Below, in pieces: positions 45,569 to 54,293 of a stretch of 64,000 nucleotides of DNA. The translations under genes and the position numbers were made by a program. The stretch comes from Nocardia ninae NBRC 108245 (GTDB lineage Bacteria; Actinomycetota; Actinomycetes; Mycobacteriales; Mycobacteriaceae), in assembly GCF_007990755.1 (NCBI RefSeq), contig NZ_BJXA01000001.1, positions 248,001 through 312,000 of the forward strand, given 5' to 3'. The notes below the pieces were generated by a model. It did not search any database and was not told where the DNA came from. It saw nothing but the letters and a program-made list of their open reading frames with translations. The stretch's first letter is position 1. Each line of letters begins with the position of its first letter.

Positions 45569-46412
45569 TGGGGTTCGGCAAGTGTTCGCGCGGACGCATG
45601 AGTTGCCTGCTGTGCCGGAGCAGGGTGCGGTGACCTTGCGGGCGCGGGGGGTGAGTGTGGATCGGCGGGGGGACAAGAGTGCGCAGCGGCGGGTGCTCGA
45701 AGCGGTGGACTTCGATGTTGTCGCAGGTGAAGTGGTCGCGCTGGTGGGGCCCAACGGGGCAGGCAAATCGACGTTGCTTGCCGCGCTGGCCGGCGAGTTG
45801 ACGCCGAGCGAGGGGACGGTCGAGCTCGAGGGGCACGCGCTGACGTACTGGTCGCCGCTGGACATGGCGCGTCGGCGGGCGGTGCTCCCCCAAACCCATA
45901 CCGTCGGTTTCCCGTTCACCGCGCGGGAGGTCGTCGCAATGGGCCGCGCACCGTGGCTGCGCACCGAACGACGCGAACTCGACGACGAACGGATCGCCGC
46001 CGCCATGGCCGCCGCCGACGTGGAACACCTTGCCGCCCGGTCTTTTCCGACCCTCTCCGGCGGTGAACGCGCCCGCGTCGCCCTGGCTCGCGTCCTCGCC
46101 CAAGACACCGGCACCCTGCTCCTCGACGAACCCACCGCCGCCCTCGACCTCGGCCACCAGGAAGCCGTCCTCCACCTGGCCACCAGCCGCGCCGAAACCG
46201 GCACCGCCGTCGTGGTCGTCCTGCACGACCTCGGCATCGCCGCCGCCTACGCCGACCGCGTCGCAGTCCTCGAATCCGGCTGCATCGCCGCCGACGGCCC
46301 ACCCCGCCAGGTCCTCACCACCGACCTCCTCACCCGCGTCTACCAACACCCCGTCGAGGTCCTGAACCACCCCGTCACCGGCGCCCAACTGGTCCTCCCC
46401 GTCCGCCGCTGA
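45564..46412 (+). CDS. hmuV: Heme ABC transporter ATP-binding protein HmuV
   Basis: About 282 residues from a GTG with GGAGG 6 nt upstream. Walker A is GPNGAGKST near residue 60, the Q loop lies in VLPQTHTVGFPF, the ABC signature is LSGGERARVALARVLAQ and Walker B is TLLLDEPTAALD, followed by the switch His in VVVLHDLGIAAAYADR. It powers heme import through HmuU from the cytosolic face. The N-terminal 35 residues are an extension before the fold. It starts after, and overlaps the stop of, the small ORF. Confidence 0.92.
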   Translation: MSGVRQVFARTHELPAVPEQGAVTLRARGVSVDRRGDKSAQRRVLEAVDFDVVAGEVVALVGPNGAGKSTLLAALAGELTPSEGTVELEGHALTYWSPLDMARRRAVLPQTHTVGFPFTAREVVAMGRAPWLRTERRELDDERIAAAMAAADVEHLAARSFPTLSGGERARVALARVLAQDTGTLLLDEPTAALDLGHQEAVLHLATSRAETGTAVVVVLHDLGIAAAYADRVAVLESGCIAADGPPRQVLTTDLLTRVYQHPVEVLNHPVTGAQLVLPVRR

Positions 46413-46756
46413 CTCTCTCTGCGGCACCCGTCCTGCCCGCCACTCACCCATCCGGCCACGCGGCCTCGCCCACTTCGCCCGCCATAACCACCCAGCCACG
46501 CCAGACCGGCCCGGCCGCGCCCGAGCAGCCGTTATCGCACCCGACGCTCGTCGTAGCGGCCGAGGCGCTAGAGATCCGGCCGTAGCGCCACAGCACGCAA
46601 CTCCGCGATCGGCTCGACGCCCGCACGCTCGGCCTGACGCGTCCCCCACCCTGCCGGGGCGGGAGAGCAACGGATCGACCTGCGATCAGCCGCCCCGATT
46701 ACCTGCCGGCCGCCCGGCAGACGCACGCTTCCCGACGCGGCACCAACGCCGCCACC

Positions 46757-47117
46757 ATGTCCCACACGCACCCAACCCGAGCGTCGCGCGGAACATAGCG
46801 GCGGGTCCACTCGACATCTGCCGCCTCCATGTCCCACTCACAACCACCCGAGCATCGAGCGGGACATCGTGGCGGGTCCACTCGACGCGTACCGCCCCCA
46901 TATCCCCACGCACCCCACCCGAGCGTCGTACGGGACATGACCGGCCGGTCTACTCGGCGTTGCCGCCCCCACGTCCCACACGCACCCATCCCGAACGTTG
47001 AGCGGGACATCGTGGCGGGCCTACTCGACTTTCACCGTCCCATGTCCCACACGCAACCAACCCGAGCATCGAGCGGGACATGGTGACAGGTCTATTCGGC
47101 ATCCGCCTCGATGTGCC
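46757..47117. repeat. Intergenic repeat family, regular five-unit array (array 4)
   Basis: ATGTCCC-like words recur at 46757, 46829, 46900, 46971, 47042 and 47111, i.e. periods of 72, 71, 71, 71 and 69 bp. Each unit holds ATGTCCCACACGCACCC, then GAGCGGGACATCGTGGCGGG, CTACTCG and CCGCC. The words ATGTCCC and GGGACAT form an inverted pair about 28 nt apart. It fills most of the gap between hmuV and the DUF2568 gene. Confidence 0.88.
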
Positions 47118-47173
47118 ACTCGACGCTCAGGTTCGTTCCTGAGTCGGGCACCGGCCGGGCAGTGGGGAATGGC

Positions 47174-47533
47174 TCAGCTGCTGCGTATCAAACTGCCCTG
47201 CAAGCGAACTCGCAACCAGGCGTTGATTGCCCAGAGACCGAAGAAGATCATCCCGACGAGCGGTGTCGTCGCGCTCGCCCAGGCCAGTGCACCACCCCCG
47301 AACCAAATCAGTTCGAGGGCAAGGCGCCACCGCCCGGTGAGCGGGAAGCGGGGGTTCGTGCCCGCGCCGAACAGCGCCCACATGAGGATGAACAGGGTCG
47401 GGGCCATCAGACCGGTGACTACACGGACCAGCACGCTGCCGGGCATAGTGAAGCCCCACACTGCCGCTGCGGCAACAACTCCCAACTCCAACAGGAAGAA
47501 CGCGACCTGGTTGGCACCCTTGAGCCCGGACAT
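47174..47533 (-). CDS. DUF2568 (YrdB-like) small membrane protein
   Basis: 119 residues with four hydrophobic helices (VAFFLLELGVVAAAAVWGF, VLVRVVTGLMAPTLFILMWALFG, LALELIWFGGGALAWAS and TPLVGMIFFGLWAINAWL). GAGGGG precedes the ATG. It is the last gene of a minus-strand run with MMPL, 11 nt downstream of that gene's stop. Its function is unknown; a helper role for the MMPL protein is possible. Confidence 0.82.
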   Translation of the reverse strand: MSGLKGANQVAFFLLELGVVAAAAVWGFTMPGSVLVRVVTGLMAPTLFILMWALFGAGTNPRFPLTGRWRLALELIWFGGGALAWASATTPLVGMIFFGLWAINAWLRVRLQGSLIRSS

Positions 47534-47544
47534 AACTCGACCCC

Positions 47545-49638
47545 TCAGCGCCAGATCAGCTTCAAAACCGCAGGAGTCAGCAACATCCGGATGACCGTGG
47601 CATCCAAAATCAGGGCAGCGATCATCCCGTAGGCGATGTACTTCATCAACACCAGATCGGAGAACCCGAACGCACCGGTGACAACGATGAGAATGGCTGC
47701 GGCGGAAGTGATCACCCCGCCGGTGTGGGCAATGCCATAGCGAATCGCCTCGGCGGGTTCGGCACCGCCGGCCCTTGCCTCCGCCACCCGCGACAGCAGG
47801 AAAACCTCATAGTCGGTGGACAACCCGAACACCACGGTCACGATCAACGCGAGTACCGCGAACATCAACGGCCCCGGCGTGAAATGGAAGAACTCCGCCC
47901 CGTGCCCCTCGACGAACACCCAGGTGAGCACCCCCAGCGTCGACACCAGACTCAACGCACTCATCGCAACAGCCTTGACCGCCAGCACAATCGACCGAAA
48001 CGCCACGTACATCAGCGTCAGCGCCGCCATCGCCAGAATCGCCGCCAGCAGCGGTAACCCCTCCAGCAGCCCGTTGATACTGTCGCGTTCCAACGCGGGC
48101 ACCCCGGCCACCATGACGTCCACGCCGGGCGGTTCCGGAATCGCCCGCAACGCCGAGATCACCCGATCGGAATCCTGCTTGTCCGCCAACCCCGCCTGCA
48201 GCACGTTGATGCCATCTTTGGTCGCCACCGATGGCTCGAACCGCCCGGTGAGCCCGGGAATCTGACTCGCCTGGAACCGAATATCACTGAGCTGCTGCGA
48301 ATCAGCCCCCAGGACAACGAGTTTCAGCGGTTCGGTGCGAAAACTCGGAAACAGCTCGTCGAACCGCTCCTGCGCCACCCTGGCCGGATTCTCGGCACCG
48401 AGATATTTCTCACTGATCCCACCGAACTCGATGTTGCGGAACGGAATACTCAGCGCGAGCAGCGCGAGCACGATCGGTACTGCCACCGCCCACGGCCGCC
48501 GCATCGACCACTGCGCGAGCCGCGAGAAGAATCCCGCGTCGATCTGCGCCTCGGTCTTGCTGCGGGAGAACCGTTTCCAGCCCAGCAGATCGATCCGCCG
48601 CCCCGCGATGCTCAGCGCCGCGGGCAGCGCGGTCACCGAGAGCAGCGCGGCCAGCAGCACCGAGCTGATGCCGCCGTAGGGCACCGAACGCAGCACCCCG
48701 TTCGGAAAGATGAACAGCGCACCGAGACTCACCGCGATGATCGCCGCGGAGAACAGCACCGTGCGCCCCGCCGTCGCGACGGTGCGCGCGGTGGCGTCTT
48801 CCACACTGCGACCCGCGGCAAGTTCCTCCCGGAACCGCGTCACGGTGAACAACCCGTAGTCGATCGCCAACCCGAGACTCACCAAAGTCATGACGGTGCT
48901 GGCGAATACGTTCACATCGATGACCCCGGTGAGCGTCCGCATGATGCCCGCCGTGCCCATGATCGTCATGCCGCCGATCAACACCGGCAGCAACGCGCCG
49001 ATCACCCCGCCGAACACGAAGTACAGCAGAATCGCCACCAACGGCAGCGCGATGATCTCCGCCCGGTGGATGTCGTTCTGCATACCGGTGTTCAGCCCCG
49101 CCAGCACCGGCTGCAAACCGGCCAGCTGCACCGTGGTGCCGCCGGGTCCGCCACCCGCCTCCCCCGCACCCAGGTGGTCCTTGATCGCGGTGTAGTTCTC
49201 GACGGTGGCCGTGCCCTCGCCGCGCAGCCCGACGCTGGCGAACGCGTGTGTGCGCGTGGCATCGGTGGCGTTGGCCGCGAACGGACTGTCCCAATAGCTG
49301 TCGATCTTCAAGATGTTGTCGGGAAACCGCGTCAGCAACCCGCTCAGCGCACCGGTCACCGCAGACCGCACGGCCGGATCGTCGACGGTGGTCCCCGCCG
49401 GCGCGGTGTACAGCAGGATGAGGTCACTGTCGGTGTCGCGCCCGAACGTCGCGTCGGCGATCTTGGAGGCCGCCACCGACTCGCTCGACTCGTCGAACCA
49501 GCCCTCCTGCGTCAACCGGTCCGTGAGGTCGCGCCCGAACCACCCGGATGCCAGCACCGCCAGAGCGAACAAACCGAGCACGAGAAACCGGTGGCGATAA
49601 ACGAACCGACCCCAGCCCAGCAGCCCGGAGTGCAGCAT
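47545..49638 (-). CDS. MMPL-family RND transporter
   Basis: About 697 residues starting MLHSGLLGWGRFVYRHRFLVLGLFALAV; longer in-frame starts lack homology and reach into the preceding gene. The RND layout is complete: a first helix, an extracytoplasmic loop of about 150 residues, five helices including SLGLAIDYGLFTVTRFREELAAG (the conserved DYG proton-relay region), a second loop and five more helices with FGLSTDYEVFLLSRV. In mycobacteria such proteins export lipids or siderophores. Linked MTB12-like lipoprotein and DUF2568 genes flank it. Confidence 0.92.
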   Translation of the reverse strand: MLHSGLLGWGRFVYRHRFLVLGLFALAVLASGWFGRDLTDRLTQEGWFDESSESVAASKIADATFGRDTDSDLILLYTAPAGTTVDDPAVRSAVTGALSGLLTRFPDNILKIDSYWDSPFAANATDATRTHAFASVGLRGEGTATVENYTAIKDHLGAGEAGGGPGGTTVQLAGLQPVLAGLNTGMQNDIHRAEIIALPLVAILLYFVFGGVIGALLPVLIGGMTIMGTAGIMRTLTGVIDVNVFASTVMTLVSLGLAIDYGLFTVTRFREELAAGRSVEDATARTVATAGRTVLFSAAIIAVSLGALFIFPNGVLRSVPYGGISSVLLAALLSVTALPAALSIAGRRIDLLGWKRFSRSKTEAQIDAGFFSRLAQWSMRRPWAVAVPIVLALLALSIPFRNIEFGGISEKYLGAENPARVAQERFDELFPSFRTEPLKLVVLGADSQQLSDIRFQASQIPGLTGRFEPSVATKDGINVLQAGLADKQDSDRVISALRAIPEPPGVDVMVAGVPALERDSINGLLEGLPLLAAILAMAALTLMYVAFRSIVLAVKAVAMSALSLVSTLGVLTWVFVEGHGAEFFHFTPGPLMFAVLALIVTVVFGLSTDYEVFLLSRVAEARAGGAEPAEAIRYGIAHTGGVITSAAAILIVVTGAFGFSDLVLMKYIAYGMIAALILDATVIRMLLTPAVLKLIWR

Positions 49639-49688
49639 CGAATCGTTCTGCGAGCCGCGAGTGCGCGAAGTCCGCAAATCCGACACAG

Positions 49689-50228
49689 TCAGCCGCAGGC
49701 CGGCGTGCGATAGTCCGCGGAACGCAGAATCCCGCACAGGTCGGTTCGCGAGATCTTCCACTTGCCGTCGAGCAGCACGAAATGCACCACTGTGGTGCGC
49801 ACCGCGGTCCCGCTGCCGTCCTTGTCCAGGCGCATGGTCGCGGTGAGCGTGCCGTCGTGGTTGTCGAACACCGGATCGGTGACGCCGTAGACGGCCCGCG
49901 GGTTGTCCTGCAGCGCCTTGTACATGTCGGGGATCGCGGTCTTGAACGCGTCACCGTCCTCGATGAGGTCGGTGCGTTCGCTGTCCGGCAGTCCGGGATC
50001 GAGCGCGCGTTTGATCTGCGCGTCCAGCTGAGTGGCCGTCGGCAGCGGCGGGTGCGCGGCGATGGAGGAGGTGGTGATGGACGCGGACAGCGACGCGTTG
50101 GCCGACGAACGCGCGGCGTCGACGGCCGCCTCGTCCGGTCCGGTGCTGCATGCCGCGGCGGCGGCCACCAGGAGGAGGCCGGTCGCGGTCAGCGCGGTGC
50201 GGGCGAGATATGTGTATGGCATCACCAT
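49689..50228 (-). CDS. MTB12-like low-molecular-weight antigen lipoprotein
   Basis: 179 residues with a signal peptide and lipobox AAAC (LLLVAAAAACSTG). The mature part resembles the C-terminal domain of the mycobacterial MTB12 antigen (TATQLDAQIKRALDP...DGKWKISRTDLCGILRSADY), with two Cys near the end. The ATG follows immediately after the stop of the upstream small gene (TAG then ATG), so it is coupled. It lies 50 bp upstream of the MMPL gene. A cell-wall lipoprotein of unknown function. Confidence 0.8.
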   Translation of the reverse strand: MVMPYTYLARTALTATGLLLVAAAAACSTGPDEAAVDAARSSANASLSASITTSSIAAHPPLPTATQLDAQIKRALDPGLPDSERTDLIEDGDAFKTAIPDMYKALQDNPRAVYGVTDPVFDNHDGTLTATMRLDKDGSGTAVRTTVVHFVLLDGKWKISRTDLCGILRSADYRTPACG

Positions 50229-50585
50229 CTACATACCATCAATTACGGAACTGATGCGTCCCAGCAACGCCCGCACGGTGGTGACTTCGCGGTCCGGGGC
50301 CGCGTCCACGGGCACCGCGTCGGGGATCATGTCGCGGACCAGCGCGACGACACTGCGTTCGTCGTCGAGGTCGATATCGGTGACCCGGGCCTCGGCGACC
50401 GCGACGACGTCCTCCGGGCCGGGCACCGCGCTGACGAGGTCGGCCCGGTAGATCTCCAGCGTCAACGTGGACCGGACCGTGCGGAACGCGTACGGCCTAC
50501 CGTCGCCGGTAGTCCCGAACCCGTGCGCGAACGGACCAACGGTTACGTCATCGATGGCAAATCCAGACGTGTGGTCGGCTATCAA
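50229..50585 (-). CDS. Small hypothetical protein coupled to the MTB12-like lipoprotein
   Basis: 118 residues from a TTG with GGGAGA 6 nt upstream and an in-frame stop not far above, so no longer start is available. The protein is soluble-looking and acidic (ADLVSAVPGPEDVVAVAEARVTDIDLDDERSVVALVRDMIPDAV). Its stop codon directly abuts the next gene's ATG. No family is recognised. First gene of the minus-strand run with the lipoprotein, MMPL and DUF2568. Confidence 0.55.
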   Translation of the reverse strand: MIADHTSGFAIDDVTVGPFAHGFGTTGDGRPYAFRTVRSTLTLEIYRADLVSAVPGPEDVVAVAEARVTDIDLDDERSVVALVRDMIPDAVPVDAAPDREVTTVRALLGRISSVIDGM

Positions 50586-50738
50586 CCGGATCTCCCTGAT
50601 TTGGACACTGTTTCAGCTCAACCGTAACCCGCATCACCGACATTCTCCCCCAGCCGCCACCCCGGTACGCCGCGATGGTGCGCCATCATGGTCAGATGGT
50701 GGAGTTGCGATGAATCGTCGGTAGAAGGAGTTCGGTGG

Positions 50739-51860
50739 ATGCGCCCTCGCGGCTGGGTTGGATTGGCGGCGTTCGCGGACACCTCTGTGATTACGCTCCA
50801 GGACCGTAACCGCGGCGTTCGATCGGCGACACGCCCGGGAGTCTTCCGCGTCACCACCGCGTTCGTCGGCGTGGCGACACTCGCGCTGCTGGCCGGCTGC
50901 TCCTCCGGCTCGAATAGTGACAACCTCCCCACCCGGGATCCAGCCGTTGCTGCGGTCTCACCCGCCGGGACAGCTCGTCCGGCCGGTGAAGTGGTCGGAC
51001 TCCCCAACCCCGTCGGCGCGCTACTCGCCGAGGCGAGCACCGGTCAGGTCGCCGCGCTGGAGGCCGGCGAAACAAATAGCACGCTCCTCCTCTTCGACCC
51101 CGCGACGCCCAACGGCACACCGCGCGCAGTGTCACTGCCCGCGCACGGCGCGAGCCTCGCCCAGGGCAAGCCAGGCGAACTACTGATCCCCGCGCCCGAT
51201 CGGATCATCCGCGTCGACGTGGCCACAGCCACCCGCACCGAGCTCCCCGTGGACGGCGACGCCAGATCGGTCCAGCGCCGCGACGACGGCACCCTGCTCG
51301 TCGGCACCGCGGACGGCAAGGTCCGCACCCTCGATCCCGAAGGCAAGCTCGTTCGGACCGTCGACGGCCTGGCCTCCGCCGACGCGCTCGCCGTCACCGA
51401 GGACCACGTGGCCGTGCTGGACCGCCGCCAGACCTCGGTCACCGAGATAGAACTGGGCAAAAAGAACCTCGGCTTGGCTCTGCGCGCAGGCGACGGCGCC
51501 ACCACCATGATCGCCGACCGGTTCGGCAGGATCATCGTCACCGACACCGACGGCGGCGAACTATTGGTCTTCAGCGCCGGACCTCTCCTCCTGCGCCAGC
51601 GGTTCCCGGTAAACTCTTCGCCTTACGCGCTTGCCTACGATCAGCGGTCCGACACCGTGTGGGTGACGTGCACGCAGAGCAACGAAGTCGTCGGATTCGA
51701 TCTGTCGACAGGTATTCCGACCGAGGTCGGCCGCTACCCCACGGTGCGGCAACCGAATTCGGTGACCATCGATCAGCGCACCGGTGACATGTTCGTAGGG
51801 TCCGCGGCCGACGGCGGTCTGCAGCGGATTCGCGCGGACGATCGGAAGAAAGGCCAATGA
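50739..51860 (+). CDS. Beta-propeller lipoprotein, LppL-like
   Basis: About 373 residues from the ATG at 50739, 8 nt after AAGGAG. A rather long N-terminus of about 35 residues precedes the hydrophobic segment and lipobox LAGC (ALLAGCSSGSN). The mature part repeats propeller-like blades (STGQVAALEAGETNSTLLLFDP, DDGTLLVGTADGKVRTLDPEGKLVRTV, RSDTVWVTCTQSNEVVGFDLSTG). The position directly before pyrD, with a DUF5703 gene between, corresponds to M. tuberculosis lppL. It overlaps the next gene as ATGA. Confidence 0.87.
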   Translation: MRPRGWVGLAAFADTSVITLQDRNRGVRSATRPGVFRVTTAFVGVATLALLAGCSSGSNSDNLPTRDPAVAAVSPAGTARPAGEVVGLPNPVGALLAEASTGQVAALEAGETNSTLLLFDPATPNGTPRAVSLPAHGASLAQGKPGELLIPAPDRIIRVDVATATRTELPVDGDARSVQRRDDGTLLVGTADGKVRTLDPEGKLVRTVDGLASADALAVTEDHVAVLDRRQTSVTEIELGKKNLGLALRAGDGATTMIADRFGRIIVTDTDGGELLVFSAGPLLLRQRFPVNSSPYALAYDQRSDTVWVTCTQSNEVVGFDLSTGIPTEVGRYPTVRQPNSVTIDQRTGDMFVGSAADGGLQRIRADDRKKGQ

Positions 51861-52147
51861 TGACTCGGGCAACGCGCGCAGACGACGAACCAGCTTCACC
51901 ACGCGAGCAGCGAGCGCGGCGCAGCGCACTGCCCGCAGGCTGGGAAACCACCAGCGACGACTACGAATACGTGCCGCTGCGGCTGCCACCCGAGGTGACC
52001 AGGGTGACCGCGTCCATGCGGCTGGCCATCCAGGCCGAGTTCGGCGGCTGGGAACTGTCCCGCGTGCGGGCCTATACCGACGGTAGCCGCCGGGTGCTGC
52101 TGCGCCGCCGAAAAACCGCACTACCCCTGCCGGAACCGGGAATGTGA
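51857..52147 (+). CDS. DUF5703 family protein
   Basis: 96 residues starting inside the preceding stop codon (ATGA), with GAAAGG as ribosome binding site. Core: [61 protein letters not shown], a small soluble domain. The function is unknown. It sits 4 nt before pyrD and is the middle gene of a three-gene coupled unit. Confidence 0.85.
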   Translation: MMTRATRADDEPASPREQRARRSALPAGWETTSDDYEYVPLRLPPEVTRVTASMRLAIQAEFGGWELSRVRAYTDGSRRVLLRRRKTALPLPEPGM

Positions 52148-52151
52148 GCTG

Positions 52152-53228
52152 ATGTACGCCCTGCTATTACGCCTGATGTTCCTGGTTCCGCCGGAACGCA
52201 TCCACCACTTGGCCTTCGGCGTCTTACGCCTGGCCGGGCGCTTCGCGCCCACGCGCTGGCTGATGACCACCGTCTTCGCCACCCACGATCCGATCCTGCG
52301 CAACACCGCGTTCGGCGTCGACTTTGCGGCACCGGTCGGCCTGGCCGCCGGTTTCGACAAGAACGCCGACGGTGTAGACGCTTGGGCGCCATTGGGTTTC
52401 GGCTTCGCCGAGATCGGCACCGTCACCGCCCAGGCGCAGCCCGGCAATCCCGCGCCTCGACTGTTCCGGCTGCCCGCCGACCACGCGCTGATCAACCGTA
52501 TGGGCTTCAACAACTTCGGTGCCGCGGCCGCCGCCGAGCACCTGCGCCGCCGCCGCGGTGACGTACCCATCGGCGCGAACATCGGCAAGACCAAAATCGT
52601 CGAACCCGCCGACGCCGCAGACGATTACGCGGTCAGCGCGGCACTGCTCGGCCCGCTCGCAGACTTCGTCGTCGTCAATGTCAGCTCCCCCAACACTCCT
52701 GGACTGCGCGACCTGCAGGCAGTGGAGTCGCTGCGCCCGCTGCTGCAGGCCGTGCTCGACAGCGTCCAGGTGCCGGTCCTGGTGAAGATCGCCCCCGACC
52801 TGTCCGACGAGGACATCGACGCCGTCGCCGACCTGGCCGTGGAACTCGGCCTGGCCGGCATCGTCGCCACCAACACCACCATCCGCCGCGATGGCCTGCG
52901 CACGCCCGCCGACGAGGTCGCCGCCATGGGCGCGGGCGGACTGTCCGGCGCTCCCGTCGCCGACCGCTCGCTCGACGTGCTGCGCCGTCTCTACCGCCGC
53001 GTCGGCGACCGGCTCGTGCTCATCTCCGTCGGCGGGATCGAAACCGCCGATCAGGCGTGGGAACGCATCCGCGCGGGCGCCACACTTCTGCAGGGCTACA
53101 CCGGGTTCATCTACGGTGGTCCGTTCTGGACGCGCAAAATTCACCGCGGACTCGCACAACGCTTGCGCGACAACGGGTATCAGAACATCGCGGACGCGAT
53201 CGGCGCGGAGTACGCGGCCAACGCCTGA
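52152..53228 (+). CDS. pyrD: Dihydroorotate dehydrogenase (quinone), class 2
   Basis: 358 residues. It oxidises dihydroorotate to orotate in pyrimidine synthesis, passing electrons from FMN to quinone at the membrane. The N-terminal membrane-association helices read [25 protein letters not shown] and substrate motifs: [26 protein letters not shown], the catalytic Ser in [14 protein letters not shown] (Ser is diagnostic of class 2), [16 protein letters not shown] and the phosphate-binding [33 protein letters not shown]. Full length. Confidence 0.97.
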   Translation: MYALLLRLMFLVPPERIHHLAFGVLRLAGRFAPTRWLMTTVFATHDPILRNTAFGVDFAAPVGLAAGFDKNADGVDAWAPLGFGFAEIGTVTAQAQPGNPAPRLFRLPADHALINRMGFNNFGAAAAAEHLRRRRGDVPIGANIGKTKIVEPADAADDYAVSAALLGPLADFVVVNVSSPNTPGLRDLQAVESLRPLLQAVLDSVQVPVLVKIAPDLSDEDIDAVADLAVELGLAGIVATNTTIRRDGLRTPADEVAAMGAGGLSGAPVADRSLDVLRRLYRRVGDRLVLISVGGIETADQAWERIRAGATLLQGYTGFIYGGPFWTRKIHRGLAQRLRDNGYQNIADAIGAEYAANA

Positions 53229-53240
53229 GCTCGCCGCCTG

Positions 53241-53618
53241 CTAGCCGCGAACGAACGGCGGATCGATGGCATGCCCGTGCTGATGCGCTCGCGCCGACCG
53301 CTCGCCCGGCGCCGGTTCCGCAGGCGGCGCCAACCGCGCCGCCATCCGCCGAGCCAGCAGCACTATCGCCTCGGTCAGTGTGACGCCCAGTGCGCTGGCG
53401 TAGTTGGTCATCCGAACCATCGCCGCCGGATCGTCCACCGCCTTCGGGTCGCCGAGCAGTTCGTCGAGTTCCATGCCCGCTCGTGCCTGGTCACGGGTCA
53501 ATTGCCGGTCCGGCAGCCAGCTGAGCTGCCACACCTCCATGCTCGAATCCGCTGCCCGATGGGCGGATTCGGGTGTCCTGTCACTGGTCATCGACCAGGC
53601 CGTCACGTCAATGGTCAC
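53241..53618 (-). CDS. Hypothetical protein
   Basis: About 125 residues from the GTG at 53618, preceded by GGAGGACG; the open frame continues upstream but as low-complexity sequence. Readable segments are MEVWQLSWLPDRQLTRDQARAGMELDELLGDP and a helical ALGVTLTEAIVLLARRMAARL. No family is recognised. It converges on pyrD with 12 bp between the stops. Confidence 0.6.
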   Translation of the reverse strand: MTIDVTAWSMTSDRTPESAHRAADSSMEVWQLSWLPDRQLTRDQARAGMELDELLGDPKAVDDPAAMVRMTNYASALGVTLTEAIVLLARRMAARLAPPAEPAPGERSARAHQHGHAIDPPFVRG

Positions 53619-54293
53619 GACGTCCTCCTGTCGTGCATCCGGTGTGCAGTCGGAAACTGGGGTGCTGCACGGTGGTCCCCCGTTGGTCGGCGCGCGACAG
53701 TCCGCGTGGTGCCGAACGGCCTCGCTCCTGGAGGTGGAGGAGACCGCGCCGGGACGTGACGACCGCTTCCGGGGTGCGTCGAATCTCGGCCGAAGGTGCT
53801 GTGTTCGAAGAATCACGCTCGTCACCAGGCCCTCCCGCGTACCTGGCGGGGCGATCGAATCGCCAATTTCAGTGTGGCACTTGCCGTTCTCAATGGTCAA
53901 TTGCCGATGTCCATCGATAGTTGACGGTCCGCCGCCTCCCTAAACCTCCTATCGTGCACGGCAGGGGATGACGACCGGCTTCAAGGCTATGGAGAGTGGG
54001 TCTCGAAGATGCCTCCACTGCATTCCAGAATGGTTGCCGTACGCGGAATCTTGCGGGTCGTAAAGCCCGCGCCACCGCCCCGCGTGACTTCATCTTCGAC
54101 GACTACTTCGCACGTAAGCACCGTCAGCAAGCCTGCGATCTGGCTACGATAAGTGAGCCGCGCCACTCCTGGTGCGCCGACCCGTGAGAAACTGACTGAG
54201 GCGTCATTTCATTGTGTCAGGATCGGGTCTCGAATCGCCCGCGTGTGGACGCCGCGAGGCGCGATTCATGGCATGAATATCGGGAACAGGGAT
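53619..54293. other. Gene-free interval
   Basis: About 675 bp between the hypothetical gene and FadD. Open frames are Arg/Ser-rich and overlap in several phases; no hairpin, palindrome or repeat stands out. Confidence 0.45.
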
